DNA of 64,000 nucleotides from Pleurodeles waltl (taxonomy: Eukaryota; Chordata; Amphibia; Caudata; Salamandridae). Position numbers and translations under genes: made by a program. The stretch spans positions 1,194,958,691 to 1,195,022,690 of the forward strand of contig NC_090445.1 in NCBI RefSeq assembly GCF_031143425.1, given 5' to 3'. This document shows, piece by piece, positions 42,340 through 53,955 of the stretch. The first letter of the stretch is position 1. The number at the start of each line of letters is the position of its first letter. The notes under the pieces are model-generated. The model was not told the DNA's origin. It did not search any database and saw nothing but the letters and a program-made list of their open reading frames with translations.

Positions 42340-43711
42340 GCTCCTGCACATCAGCAGGTGCTGCTCCTTCGGATGTGGATCCATAGCTCACTCCAAATAT
42401 CTTTCCTCGTCTTTGAAAAAGTTTAACTTGCAATATTTTTTTCCAGTGTGCAGGGGAAGACAGTATTGCCTTCTCAACTCCTGTGGTTAAAGCATGCATG
42501 ATTGTCACAAGCACTTGGCTGTGACAGATATCCATGAGGTGTGTCTTTGGTGTTTGGATCGTCGCAGAACTTTAAAGTTTGCAAGGACTGTTCACAGATG
42601 AACCCCAAAGCAATATGGGACTGCAACGCTAAACTCTATGTTGCTGAGGACCGATGGAAGCAGTGTGAGTCCTGCTCCCAGTTGAAATTGAGGGCTCTGA
42701 CCCAACGTATCCTGATGCATCTAAAATGCCCAGGTCTGTTGGGGGTGCTGCAGCAGATAGAAGATTTCAAAGAAGTCATGTTGTGAACATTCAGCACCCT
42801 TCTGGCTCTCAGTGCTGCATCTTTGGGCCTCACTATTCCCACGTTAATGGGCATTTGAGCAATACCTTGCTCTTACCTGCCACTAAATAGACAAGTGTCT
42901 AGAAGCCACAGACCTGCCTTCCCTCATTCAGCCTCCCATGCCTTAGAACCTAGTGGTCCAGGCATCCAAAAGTAGGGTCAATCCGAACTTCTTTCCTACG
43001 GCTCATCCAGATAAGGAATTGAAACATGTGGAGGCATTAGGCAAAAATATGTTTTCCGTAGCCAGTCTTGCTCCTCGCTCTGTCAGTGCTAGCTGCTTCT
43101 TTGGATGATACTCACTTGTGTTATAGGATGTGGTAAGTGAGAACTTGTTGGCATTTTCAGATGAATTCTGCTCCGACCTAGCACAAATTATTCAGGATGC
43201 AGGAGGCATACCATACCTTCAGTACTGGAAACTAATGACTGCTTAGGCAAGGCAATCGAAACCAGTGTGGTGCTTCAGCGCCAAGCATGGATGAATTCCA
43301 CTGTTTTTGGGTGATATCCAGATGATAGCCAGATGTCATTAATAGTTATGCCATTTTACAGCACCTGTTTCCCTGGAGACAAAGCAGACTCAGTACTGGA
43401 ATGAAATACTTTAAAGAAACGGGGCTACCCCAAGCTCCACTGACTTTCGTCAGTATCCCCACTAATTCTACCCCTTTTGAGGCTTTGGAAGGGTCATAGC
43501 TTATAGATAATGTTAAGGTCTACCACCTGAGCAGAATGCCCGCAAGTCCTTTTGAGGCAGGGTTGGGTATCAGCTGACAACACCCAGGCCAGCAGGGTCA
43601 CCTACTGGCTAGTCCCCCTCCCTTCAAGCTTCAGCTTTCCAAGCCACTTTTGTTTGCTGTCCGTGGCGCATGGCTAACCTGTAGGAGGCAGGCTAGTTAA
43701 TACCTTTAAGG
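42340..43711 (+). pseudogene. DIRS 2 gag remnant
   Basis: The best part is 42515-42790: VTDIHEVCLWCL, then after a frame change FKVCKDCSQMNPKA, a cysteine motif typical of salamander DIRS gag proteins. After that come a Lys/Gln-rich segment and TQRILMHL. The region 42790-43711 has no long frame; it should correspond to the rest of gag but is heavily decayed. Confidence 0.6.
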
Positions 43712-45127
43712 ATGGTAGAGCATTACATCCAACAAGTGGGTACTCCAAATAGTCCAGCAGGGTTCTTCCTGCCATTTCTGACTGACTTGCTGCATATTCC
43801 CTCTATAACAGAGTGGCTCTCAGGGTATCATTTGTTCATTCTGATGCAGGAAGTGCAGGCTCTTCTCGGCACAGGACCCATAGAAAGGGTTCTGGCATCA
43901 GTAATAGGTACTGGATTTTATTCATGGTATTTCCTTGTGTTGAAGAAGGATGGAGGTGTTCATCCTATTTTCGACCTTCACCCTCTTATCTTCTTCCTGA
44001 AGGAGGACCAGTTTAAGATGCTCACTGTGGCCCAGGTTCTATCTGCTTGGATCCAGGGTCTGGATGGTAGCCTTTATCTGCAGGATGTTTATTTTCATAT
44101 TCTCATCTTGCAATACCACTGGTGTAATATGTGGTTCAAGGTGGGTCACAAGCATGTTCAGTTTTCTGTGCTTCCCTCACCAGTACCCCTCGGGTGTTCA
44201 CAGAAGTGATGGCAGGGCAGTGATTGCAGCACATCTTCCACTGTCTCAGGGACTGGCTTTTGAAAGGGGCTCAACATATTAAGTTGTAGACGACCTCCAG
44301 CCAGCAGCAAACCTCCTAATAAGTTTGGGGCTATCAATCAAACGGCCAAAGTCACTCCTGACTCATTTGAAGAGGTTAGCATTCATCAGAGGCATTCTGG
44401 ATGTGGTGCACTTTCAAGCCTTCCCTTAGAGTCAACATGTCAACGACATTCAGACTATGATTTTGATGTTTCAACCTCTGTCCTGGATCTTGACAAGAGT
44501 GGCTCTGACACTTTGTGGCCTTTTGGCCTCCTGCATCCTTCTTAACAACTACGCCAGATGTCACATGTTGGCTCTGCAATAGGATCCTTAGTCTCAGTGG
44601 GCTCAGTACCAAAGAAAACTGTCAGATTCCAGCCAGGTTTTAAAGGAGACAGCAATAGAACTACAGTGCTGGCTCACCTACAATTGAACCAGTAGCGGAC
44701 CCCTCTCCCTACCGCAATGAGAGCTGACTTGGGAGAGGCATCACTGCTGGATTGTGAAGGTCATCTGGGAGAGGTGGAGATCAGGGAAATCTGGTGTCTG
44801 GCAGAGACCCAGCTCCACATCAACCTGTTGGAGTTGTGGGCCACGCACTTGTTGAAAGCCTCCCTTCCAACCTTCAAAGGGAGGCTGGTTCAGGCTTTCA
44901 CAGACAACACCATTTGTATGTGGTATTGCAACAAGCAGCATGGAGTGGGGGTCCTGGATCCTGTGCCAGAATGTTCTGCGCCTCTGGAACTAACTGAGCT
45001 GTCAGGGCATTTATGTGGTCTTCAAACACCGGGAGCCTGGGCGGACAACCTCAGGTGGCGATGCCTGGTGGATCACGTTTGGCAGTTACACCCTGTGGTG
45101 GAAGAGGCCTTCTTCGTACAATGGTAA
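43712..45127 (+). pseudogene. DIRS 2 reverse transcriptase and RNase H, broken
   Basis: At 43712-44209: VIGTGFYSWYFLVLKKDGGV, PIFDLHPLIFFL, and a motif A reading LYLQDVYFHILI, which keeps the catalytic D. Stops and frameshifts follow near 44205 and 44280; motif C appears as VVDDLQPAANLL near 44285. At 44717-45127 the RNase H-like region has AETQLHINLLELWATH and AFTDNTICMWYCNKQ, then LQTPGAWADNL, where the usual HxPGxxNxxAD motif is partly lost. Order and motifs identify the family. No complete frame remains. Confidence 0.8.
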
Positions 45128-45149
45128 GAACCCTGACTCAAAGGAAAGC

Positions 45150-45600
45150 TTGAGACTCCTATATGCTTTCCCACCTCTTCTCTCCTGCAGAGAGTTCTGA
45201 AGATCGAAAATGACTGGGCCCAAGTCATCCTAGTGGCTTGGGATTGGGCCAGAAGAATGTGGTACATCTGGTTATGAGCATCTGTCCTCCAATCAAGCTG
45301 CTGCTTCAGGAGGATCTTCTGCTGCAGCAGAAGGGCAGGATCTTGCACCCAGGCCTTCCCAATGTACATTTCCATATTTTGAGATTGAGTAGCAGCAGTC
45401 GACTGCATTCGATCTTCCTCCCAATGTAATAGATGTTGTTTTGGCAGCACGGCACCCAACAACAAAATCTGTCTCTGCTGTGCACTTGAATATGTTTGGA
45501 GCCTGGTGTGGTTCCCACAATACAAATCCATTACAGGCAAAGCTGTTAGGTAGCTTCTTATACACATGCCTGTGCAACCATCTTTAAACTTTGAATGGTT
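45150..45600 (+). pseudogene. DIRS 2 segment downstream of RNase H (start of recombinase region)
   Basis: Plus-strand phrases include VLGLGQKNVVHLV-like decay of the PDW(A)RR segment, then IKLLLQEDLLLQQKGRILHP. After a stop comes LNMFGAWCGSHNTNPLQ, resembling the N-terminal core-binding part of the DIRS tyrosine recombinase. The catalytic R-H-R-Y residues are not reached. Confidence 0.5.
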
Positions 45601-46050
45601 TTTAGTGAAATATAACAAAAAATCCTAAGATGCCCCCCATCTGTGATGCCTAGCAAAAAACATTCAGAGATGGCTTCTGGTGCATGCACTTGCACGGGCA
45701 TCCATCTTAGAATGTTGTTAAAGCCCATTTAAAGGTAAGCTGCCCTATCAATGCACTTGCAGAATGTGGCACACACCCAGCACTGCACATTGCAAGCAGA
45801 AGTGAGAGCCTGATAACAGTGTGGACAGGGGAGTGACTGGTCCCCTGTCCAAAAAAGGTAAAAGTTTATGAAAGGATTTTTTTTTTTTAAGTAACACATT
45901 TGCCCACCCGACTATGGCATTGTGCAGTATTCGAGTTAACCTGCTGTGTAACTGAAGTTAGCCATATTTTATTGTCATTTTGAATGTCGTAGTTTACACG
46001 TTTGTGGCTAAGAGGCTGGCACATTTCATTTTTGCTTTTTTGCACATTAT
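45601..46050. other. No gene recognised
   Basis: Short unassigned stretch between DIRS 2 and the palindromic MITE; one poly-T tract at about 45880. Confidence 0.5.
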
Positions 46051-46230
46051 GGGGGTTATTACAACTTTGGAGGAGGTGTTAATCTGTCCCAAATGTGACG
46101 GATATACCACCAGCCGTATTACGAGTTCCATAGGATATAATGGACTCGTAATACGGCTGGTGGTATATCCGTCACTTTACCGTCACTTTTGGGAACGATT
46201 AACACCTCCTCCAAAGTTGTAATAACCCCC
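46051..46230. mobile_element. 180-bp palindromic MITE with Harbinger-like ends
   Basis: Almost the whole element is one inverted repeat: GGGGGTTATTACAACTTTGG at one end, its complement at the other, and a centre near 46138 with GTATTACGAGTTCCA/TGGACTCGTAATAC arms. TAT flanks both sides (46048-46050, 46231-46233). The end sequence differs by one base from that of Harbinger 2 (GGGGGTCATTACAAC). Confidence 0.9.
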
Positions 46231-46919
46231 TATGTGTTTTCCCACTGCAGATGCTGTGTTTTTCTAGATGCCCTTTTCTACTTGGTGAATAGTTTACTGT
46301 TATGTATTAGACAACTGATAGTGAGGTTCTCCTCGAAAGAAGAAGAAGGGGCCAGGATGGGGAAGTGTCTCTTGGGAAGAACTGCCTATACCTGACAGTC
46401 TGTCCAGTGTAATAATTTAAGGAATTACACATGCATGGACCACTGTGTTGCTCAGAGAAAGAAGGGACTTTACCCCCTCCCAGAGTCTGAAATAATATGA
46501 TTGAGTCCCAAGATTGAGAATACGCTGCAATGTTGCAAGCTAGTGCCTTGTTAAATATTGATACTGTGTGTTCCTTAGATTAGATGGGAGATGCTAGCTG
46601 ACTTTGAATTAAGAAGATTGTGATGTCTGATGCATGTGATTCTGAGTGAGCAGATTCACATGCATATTAATAAAATATAGAATATGCAATGTTCCTGAGA
46701 TTCTACATCTGTTGGCTGTTAATGATTTGTGTCAGTTACCTGGAGATGCCTATGGGTGAGGTACATTACAATAACCTTATCTTACCTAGAACCAACATTG
46801 CATGGAGGAGCTTAATTTCACACTGGCGAAGATGAGCCAAAAATACACGTCAACATGGAGATCACAAAAAAAATCAAGAATTCAATTGGTCACAATTGAC
46901 AAACTTACCAGCGGTGATG

Positions 46920-47600
46920 GGGTCTCTACCACCAATACTTTGGAGTGAGTGGAAAAAAATGTTCACCCATTATGCAAGAGTATGTGGTCCAATGCTAAGT
47001 GGGGAAATGAAACATGCATTGTTAAAGGAGTGACGGACAGGACATTTGGGAACATCTTCCAGATTTAAATGTAGAGGAACAAAGAAGCTTGAATGTATAC
47101 GAAATTTGTATTTTGAAACTGGGTAGACACTTTCTTCCAAGAGTAAGCACAATCTTGGAGAAGTTTTATTTTGGAAAAAGGAGAACAAGGAAAAGACAAA
47201 ACTGTAGAAAAATATGTTACAAGTCTTAGGAAACTAGCAGCAACATGCAAGTTTGGGGAGACGTTAGAGGAGAGGATTCAGGATCATTTTTTTTTAAGGT
47301 GTAGGAGTGAAAGGATCAGGGAAGAGTTATGGTTAAAGACTAAGGGAGGGGGTGAACCTCTCGTTGTGAAAGTGAGAAGGATACCATTAGGATTACAAGA
47401 ACAAGTTTACTCAGAATTTAAAGGTTGTGGGGTGTACCTATTGCTGTGAAAGTGAGAAGGACCCCATTAGGATTTCAAGAACAAGTTTACTCAGAATTGA
47501 AGAGGTTGTAAGCAAAAGGAGTCATAGGAGCAGTCGAGGTGACAGAACAGTTATCTCGGATTGTAGAAGCTAAAAGAAAGTAATGGTAACATAAGATTAT
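46920..47600 (+). pseudogene. Gypsy 3 gag fused to the N-terminus of RT
   Basis: Gag phrases in two frames: WEHLPDLNVEEQRSLNVYE and LKLGRHFLPRVSTILEKFYF, then at 47171-47350 EKYVTSLRKLAATCKFGE and LEERIQDHFFLRCRSERI. At about 47355 the sequence becomes RT-like (VKVRRIPLGLQEQVYSE). That piece is tandemly duplicated, and the second copy continues GVIGAVEVTEQLSRIVEAK up to the MITE. Confidence 0.75.
47361..47508. repeat. 80-bp tandem duplication inside gypsy 3
   Basis: TGTGAAAGTGAGAAGGAYMC is repeated at about 47364 and 47444, and both copies go on through TTAGGATT(A/T)CAAGAAC to TTTACTCAGAATT. The copies differ by a few bases. Confidence 0.9.
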
Positions 47601-48150
47601 GGGGGTCATTCCTATCCCGGCGGGCGGCGGGCACCGCCCAAACACCGCACTGCGGTCAAATGACCGCGGCGTTGATTCCAACTTTCCCGCTGGACCGGCG
47701 GGCGATCTCAAGAAGATCGCCCGCCGGCCCAGCGGGAAAGCCACTGCAAAGAGGAAGCCGGCTCCGAAAGGAGCCGGCGGATTTGCAGGGGTGCGACGGG
47801 TGCAGTTGCACCCGTCGCGATTTTCAGTGTCTGCAAGGCAGACATTGAAAATCATTATGGGACCCTGTTAGGGGGCCCCTGCACTGCCCATGCCAGTGGT
47901 ATGGGCAGTGCAGGGGCCCCCACGACACCCGTTCCCGCCAGCCTCTTCCTGGCGGTGTAAACCGCCAGAAACAGGCTGGCGGGAAGGGGGTCGGAATCCC
48001 ATTCCCTTGGGCAGGGGTAAACCGGCGGGAAACCGCTGGTTGCCCTTTTCTGACCGCGGCTTTACTGCTGCGGTCAGAATTGCCCATGAAGCACCGCCAG
48101 CATGTTGGCGGTGCTTCCGCGGCCCTCTGACCTGGCGGTTTCAGGGTACC
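47601..48150. mobile_element. Hairpin-array MITE, copy B, one end truncated
   Basis: Reverse complement of copy A over its length, with the same series of hairpins: GCGGTCAAATGACCGC, the long CCCGCTGG...CCAGCGGG stem at 47687-47738, GCCGGCTCC/GGAGCCGGC, GCGACGGGTGC/GCACCCGTCGC, TTTTCAGTGTCTGC/GCAGACATTGAAAA, and GGGGCCCCTGCACTGCCCAT with its complement. The left end GGGGGTCATTCC is intact after TAT or ATTAT. The right end stops in CTGGCGGTTTC, so the last ~25 bp are lost. It interrupts the gypsy 3 RT. Confidence 0.85.
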
Positions 48151-48375
48151 CCGTGAGGTGGTTGTGGACAACTTTTCTCTTCCTAATACAGAGGAGATAA
48201 TTTCAACAGTGGGAGGAGCAACATTTTTCACCACATTGGACCTAGCCTCAGACTACCATCAGGTGGAGTTAGATAGTAAGTCATAGGAATTAACAGCATT
48301 TATAATGCCTGTGGGAGTGTGCAAATTCAAAAGGATGCTGTTTGGGCTGATATCAACATTAATAAAGTTCAATTA
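48150..48375 (+). pseudogene. Gypsy 3 reverse transcriptase fragment
   Basis: The frame reads VVDNFSLPNTEEIIS, then GATFFTTLDLASDYHQVEL (motif A, catalytic D), a stop, ELTAFIMPVGVCKFKRMLFG (motif B region), and ends abruptly at about 48370. Motif C and later domains are missing. Confidence 0.8.
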
Positions 48376-48379
48376 AGCA

Positions 48380-48690
48380 GAGCATGAAAATTTGGGGTGG
48401 ACATAGCTTGTCCTTACAGCTAACCAAATTAGGAAATACTTGTGTGGGGACAAACACATGCGGGCACAATACAAAGAAAGATAAAAATAATTTGGAAAAC
48501 ATATATCTGTGGTTATAGATTACTAACTAGAAAAATAGGTGTGTGTGTCAACATGCTAGCTTCTGTTCTAGAAAAAAAGGACATGTCAAGGGAAATGGCA
48601 ATGAGCAAGGCTATTTATCTCTCTAAGGGACAAAGTTCAAAGACTCTTCATCAGCAAAGTATCTAGCTCAGCAGCAAAGTTCAGTCAGGC
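48380..48690 (-). repeat. LTR-related segment similar to the right end of the window
   Basis: AAATTAGGA...ACACATGCG...GATAAAAATAATTTG at 48425-48500 matches, with differences, 63823-63895. The following CAACATGCTAGCTTC resembles TTAGCACGCTAAACT. It may be a truncated LTR of the same ERV family, with U3 retained and R-U5 lost. Confidence 0.35.
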
Positions 48691-49769
48691 ATGTCGTCAT
48701 GGAAAGTGCAGAAAGAGAACTTCACAGGGTCAAGAGTTCTCAAGAGCCAAAGAAAGACTGACTGAAACTTATAAAGTCCAAACCTATAGAAAAGTACACA
48801 ACTGGCTCTGATTTGTCATTTCAGTGGCCCCATCCAATCAAAAAGTCAATAAAATTTCAGGTTGCAACAGTCCGGTATTTTCTCAGTTTCGGTCTGGGAT
48901 CATCTCCCCTTTCCGTGTTATTCCAAACAGTTCCATTACAATTTACTTTCACTTGCAGCAATCTAGTTTCTTCTCAGGGTGTACAATGGACCTGTCTCAG
49001 TCCCATGTGAATCCGTATGTCAGTTAAAACAAATGATTTTGTGTTATGTCCACGGGCCTGGATGTTCTCTCATCAGGTTACAAAATTAAAAGTCTCTGTG
49101 CAGTCGAACAAAGAACCTATTGCTACTCATGAGAACAGAACGTTAGAAAGAACAATGATTCATCACTTTATAGGACTCCAAATACGAGCTCTGAAGGCCT
49201 AGTTGTGCTAACACGAGAAAATGCATTAATATACTTGTTAATAAAATGCATATAATTTGCAAACTTGTAAATTCAGTATTAATAATATGCCATCAGAATA
49301 AGTAAACATTTTATTATAAAATGTAAAACCTGTTAATGCATCATGTTAGATATCACAGAGAAGTGCATTTAATTTTATGCGCATGTCTTGTTTTGATACT
49401 TATAAGGCGTGTATCTTGCGTATCTCGTACTTTGGCCATCACAGCTGAGGAAGGTCTCATTTTCTCAGGCGAAGAGGTGAAAATTGGAGGGGGGGGAGCT
49501 CACCCAACCACAAGCCGCACCAGAACCTAGCTTGGTCGCCTTTGTGGAACAGGGCTCAACCTCTTATAGGAGGCCTAATCCCTACCAAACTCAGCTGAGC
49601 CACCTCAACCTCAAACCAAAACCTTGCTGTTCCTTGGATCTTTAGTAATGCCATTAATGCCAAGGGTGCTTAATTTTGCTGCTCCAGCATCTCTCCTGTG
49701 CTGCCACTCCTCCCTGATTGACTCCCCTTCCAACAGAGGGTGGGGAGGGCCAAGAGCACACAGCACACT
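48691..49769. other. No gene recognised
   Basis: Unassigned sequence. Positions 49480-49560 contain a poly-G tract (GGAGGGGGGGGAGC) and short CA-rich pieces, but no domain. Confidence 0.5.
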
Positions 49770-50530
49770 GTTATGATTGTGGTTAGATTTGTGGTAAATG
49801 GTTTAGGAGTTGGTTTGGAGATTACTTGGTTGCTGAGAAGTACCAACTCCTGTCAACTCCTGCTGGCTCCTGCCAGCTCCTACCAAGCTAACAGGGGCTG
49901 GTAAGGTCTCGCTATACAGTCTCTATAACAGACCTTTGTACCCCTGAGCCCTTGTACACACACTCACCACCTTGCTGCAGGTTCCCAGTCCCACTCAGTT
50001 TGGTCTTCGATTCCCCATGTAACTGCTTGCTCTGCCGTCCTCTGCCACCTCCATCTCCACCTGGTTATTCCAGACCAGTGCTGACCTCTGCTGTAATCCC
50101 AGCACTAATTGATGCGACTCGGCTCCCTAATCATCGACTCACTGATCCCCCTCTGAGCTCCACCTGCTCAAAAGAGCTACGGGAACCACACAGCCGGGCG
50201 CCAACATGAGCGCTAATGGAGGAAAGACAGAGTGTGATTGCAGGCACTGAAAAAGGTAAGGGGGGTACAAGCAGCGCAGTAGATGAGCGGTTGGCTGGTG
50301 GAGACCCTGGTGAAGTCCCTGATAGAGGCCCCGGAGACGACCCTGGTGGCAACACTGGACCCCAGCTGCTCAGCCCCGACTGCCCTCAGACGGTGCTGCG
50401 TTACCTCGAAGATGTTTGGGCAGCGAGACGTTGAGGTGTTCCGGTTTTCCAGGCTGTTTCGGGCGGCAATGCCAAGCGCCAAACGCCAGCGGCTGCAGCG
50501 AGAAACGGAAAGCAGCAGACAGTAACAAAC
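49770..50530 (+). other. GC-rich stretch, possibly an LTR plus leader of an unidentified element
   Basis: It starts TGTTATGATTGTGG, the same first seven bases as the candidate LTR at 11470. Imperfect CTCCTGYCAACTCCTG repeats lie at 49845-49890. Several open but unrecognised frames cover 50216-50525. No domain can be assigned. Confidence 0.3.
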
Positions 50531-50899
50531 TCCTCCTCTCCTTGTTTTAAAACTAGCAGTTAGTCTAAAGTCTGAAATATACCTAAGCATTATTTAAATC
50601 TTATTAGCACACTGTTAAATCCTGTAGGCACAATTGTAAGCACCACAAATGAAAACATGAGCACTTTTAAAATACCGTCAGAGCAGCTTTTCTACATTAA
50701 GCTGACAAACATAAGACATAAACTGTCATATTCTGCTGATGTCTTGTTCACTAGAAGCATAATTAAAATGTACACTCCAACACTCTCTCCTCTGATAGCA
50801 ATTTATGCCATCACAAAAGGACACACTCTCATTTCAATGAGACAACTCAAAAGTTTGATGTCTTTTTCTGGTGAGGTCTGCTGTCATTTTCTATTTTCT

Positions 50900-52000
50900 T
50901 GAGATTACAGTAATAAATGCTTCTCATCTTCTCCATTTCTATCTTTTCCCACCTCTGTCTACTCGTAGCTCCTTTCTCTTTCCACAATTTGTATAATTTG
51001 TATTATTCAAGTGCAACTAAGGCACACAAAGCCACAATCAACATAGGTGTCAAGATCATTCCTACTACTCCCTTTTCCCAAGTTTCCAAACCACTTTTTA
51101 ATGGTTGGAAACCTACTCGCTAATGCTTCCCATGCACCTGTAGCTGTCAATCCTTTCAGGAACTTATGTAAGTGCAACAATGTTCCACATGTAAAACTTT
51201 ACAGACTTACCCTCCTTCGCCAAGAGAATGTTTACAAGACAATTTTTCAAAACCATTGATCTCACAGCAGCCATACCCGTATCAATTAATAACATAGCTC
51301 CAGCATAATCAATAGATTACTGTTCTTGACAACTTCCTAATCTTGATGTTATTCAAGATTACTTTAACTGATGGAATGATGGCACCAAGTATGTAATGTA
51401 ATCTCCTCTGCACCACCTACCCTCCTAACTCGGGAATTCGGTTCCTCTTTCCAGACTGGGTTTTCAAAATTGTCCACATGATACATTTACAGAAATACCA
51501 CTCTCAGGTAACATGTACCATACCAGCCTTTCAGCAGTTTGTAATACACATTTTTTTCACAAATAAAATAAACCCCTGGTATGGCGGGATCTTGTTCATT
51601 CAGCATAAATGTCTAAGCACTCTTAAAACAAAATACATGTGTACGTTCACTAGTACCTACAAAATGTGTGTCTGTCTTTGACTTAGATCTATATATACAT
51701 AATGTCCCTATGTGTTGCCAGTCTAAAGGTAAGTATCCTTGATTATTGCTACCTGAAGAATATGCAGGGTCTTTTTGACGTCTTGTAAAACTACCCCTTT
51801 CTCTATCTTGGCTTTCATTGCTTTTTTTCTGTCATCTACTTGTCCAATAAACTCCTTTTCTACTGATGTAAGAATGCATGTTAAATGGTTCCCGTCTGCA
51901 TACGCGGGTCCAAAAGCCATGGTTGGTTCAAAGAAACGTCCCACAATGTCAGTGTTTTTCGCTTTAGCATGGCTACTCAGACACTGATTAATAGGCACAA
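50900..52000 (-). pseudogene. Possible ERV envelope remnant
   Basis: The position is downstream of integrase on the minus strand, where env of the ERV is expected. The only longer frame is 51723-51998 (91 residues, Lys-rich, unrecognised). Decayed hydrophobic and Trp-containing segments near 50950-51400 are compatible with a transmembrane subunit, but no cysteine signature could be established. Treat as tentative. About 1 kb of further decayed sequence (52000-53059) holds nothing recognisable. Confidence 0.3.
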
Positions 52001-53059
52001 AAGAAACACGAGGTCATAGTTGGAGTAGAAGTATTGAATATACTCCTGGTCATAAAACAGTGTTAGTAACAGACTGAAAGTAATTCAACATTTGCGTGCC
52101 AGGCAGTGATTTTTGATTCCTTCCTGAACTGATGAAGGGATCTGGCTACAAACATAACAATCACACACTTCCATAATTTCAATATTGTTCATACAGCAAT
52201 TTATAATACACATTGGATGTCAAATCTTCCTTAGAACTGTCAGTGTTAGCAACCTCTCATCCTCATAAAGGGGATCTCTTTCTGCAGTTGAATCTCCTAG
52301 CATTGCTGTAAATGTGCTGTTAATCTTTTCTTTCACTGGCAGACTCAATCCAACTATCAATAAAATACCACAAACACTGTTAATCCTACACACGCATACT
52401 TGTGTTTACTCTTTTTACCTTGGTCGGGTTTCATGACTTGCCTTGACTCAAACCAAAAATACACTGAATAAAAATAAAAAATAAAATGGAAAAGCGTCTC
52501 TTAATTAATTTACAGCGTCTTTTCTTTTCTTTATGTGAGCAAACCAAAAATAAAAAAAATATCTTCTCAAATCATTGCACTTATTTACATTATTCTCGAT
52601 CTTCTAGAAAGTTTGTCACAATTTTTTCTTTACTTGCAAATGTTCAAAAGTCACTATTAAAAGTTTGAATGTCTCTAATAATAAACTATCTTGTAATCAC
52701 TGATTAGCACTTCCAGAGAATGATGTCTCTGTTCATCAAGCGGCGAATAGATTTCAAAGTTCATTTCTAAAGCAATTTCAAATTCCAAAATGTTCAGCTT
52801 GATTCAAATTGTCAGCACAAACGGCAATGAACTCCTTCTCCCAATCGTCAGCTGCATAATAAGTCCATTCAAGAGCTGAATACTATCAACTGGGCACTCT
52901 TTTTCTTTTTTAACTCCTTGCTACTCGACCTTCAATATCATTGTCTCTTTGATCTGATCCTTCAGTTACTTCAGCAATAGCAGGAGACACATTTATCACT
53001 GGGTCTGGACTTTTCACCGGTCACTGGTCTCCGACCACAATAGTTTTCTCAAGCACAAC

Positions 53060-53955
53060 TGTAGTGAATCCTAGTTTGTTTTAATGGGATAGCAGGAGTT
53101 AGCTTAGCCGTAGGCTTGTAAACTCGTGCCCCCGTCACCTAGTGACTTTTAACCTACTTAGCTTGCTCTGTCTTAGCTCATTTAATTATTTATTTCCTCT
53201 AAGATGGCTGCCTTGTTTATAGTTAAGCCACTTGTTATGAGTTTTATTATCAGTGTCACTGCGCCAAGGCGTCAAGGTCAAGCGCGAAAAACAAACAAAC
53301 AGTAGGTGTTCACACTTAGGGATTTTCCCTCTCTATACTTTCGAGAGATTGTTGATATTAATTAGCATCCCAAGCATGCCTGTTATCTATTGTTTTGGAA
53401 TACACCTACGTCATGGGACCTTGTAGATCTGTATAAATACATCACACTTTTAGACAGATAATCAGAGGGATTCCGACCAGAGGGCATCGCCACCATCGCT
53501 GATACCGATGCTGCAGTCATCTTGACGCTGACCCAGTCTTCGTGTCCCTGCGGAGTCTGAGATAGAGACCTCATTCCAAGGTAACGAGGGTTGGGGGCTC
53601 CTCTCATGGACACAGCTTTGGCAGATTAGGTTTAGCAAACCCAGCTCTCCTTTAGGTAGGAGGTTAGGCCTATTCCCATTAGGGTATTAGGGCATATTCC
53701 ATCTTATACATACATATATATTTCTTTCATGTATTGCAAAATGGTGGGGGTCTTTATAACCATGACTCTCTTCTTCACAATACTGTTGCTTGGTATATTC
53801 ATTATCCTAATCATTGCAGTTCATGCAACTTATCGCATATTGCAGTTATGTTAAATAAAAACTATTATAACTTCACTGCATCTGTGTTATTGCCTTTGTT
53901 TGTATGAGACATAATATATCTGTGAGAAAAGGGTAATTTCTGTTTAACCACGACA
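53060..53955 (+). repeat. ERV-type LTR (about 896 bp), plus strand
   Basis: The ends are TGTAGTG and CACGACA, near-perfect short inverted repeats with TG...CA. It has the order of a complete LTR: TATAAATA box at 53432-53439, and AATAAA at 53854-53859. An NF-kappaB-like GGGATTTTCC lies at 53319-53328. Its orientation is opposite to the ERV to its right, so it is probably a solo LTR of another family. I see no clear target duplication. Confidence 0.65.

Larger units (their letters stand above)
42335..45600 (+). mobile_element. DIRS-type retroelement 2, decayed
   Basis: Plus-strand order is gag remnant, RT, RNase H and the beginning of the downstream recombinase region. Both terminal repeats are missing or unrecognised. 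The sequence is recognisable throughout but carries many stops. Confidence 0.75.
46234..48375 (+). mobile_element. Ty3/gypsy element 3 remnant, interrupted by hairpin-array MITE copy B
   Basis: A gag body and the start of RT lie at 46920-47600, and the RT continues at 48150-48375. Protease is absent: gag runs straight into RT, so an internal deletion joined them. A 5' LTR may lie within about 46320-46800 (AATAAA at 46668), with a TGGCGA primer-site-like sequence at 46824, but this is unproven. Confidence 0.65.

Noticed and set aside
50213..50590. 125-codon minus-strand frame in GC-rich DNA
   Set aside because: It competes with plus-strand frames of equal length and no domain is visible in any of them.
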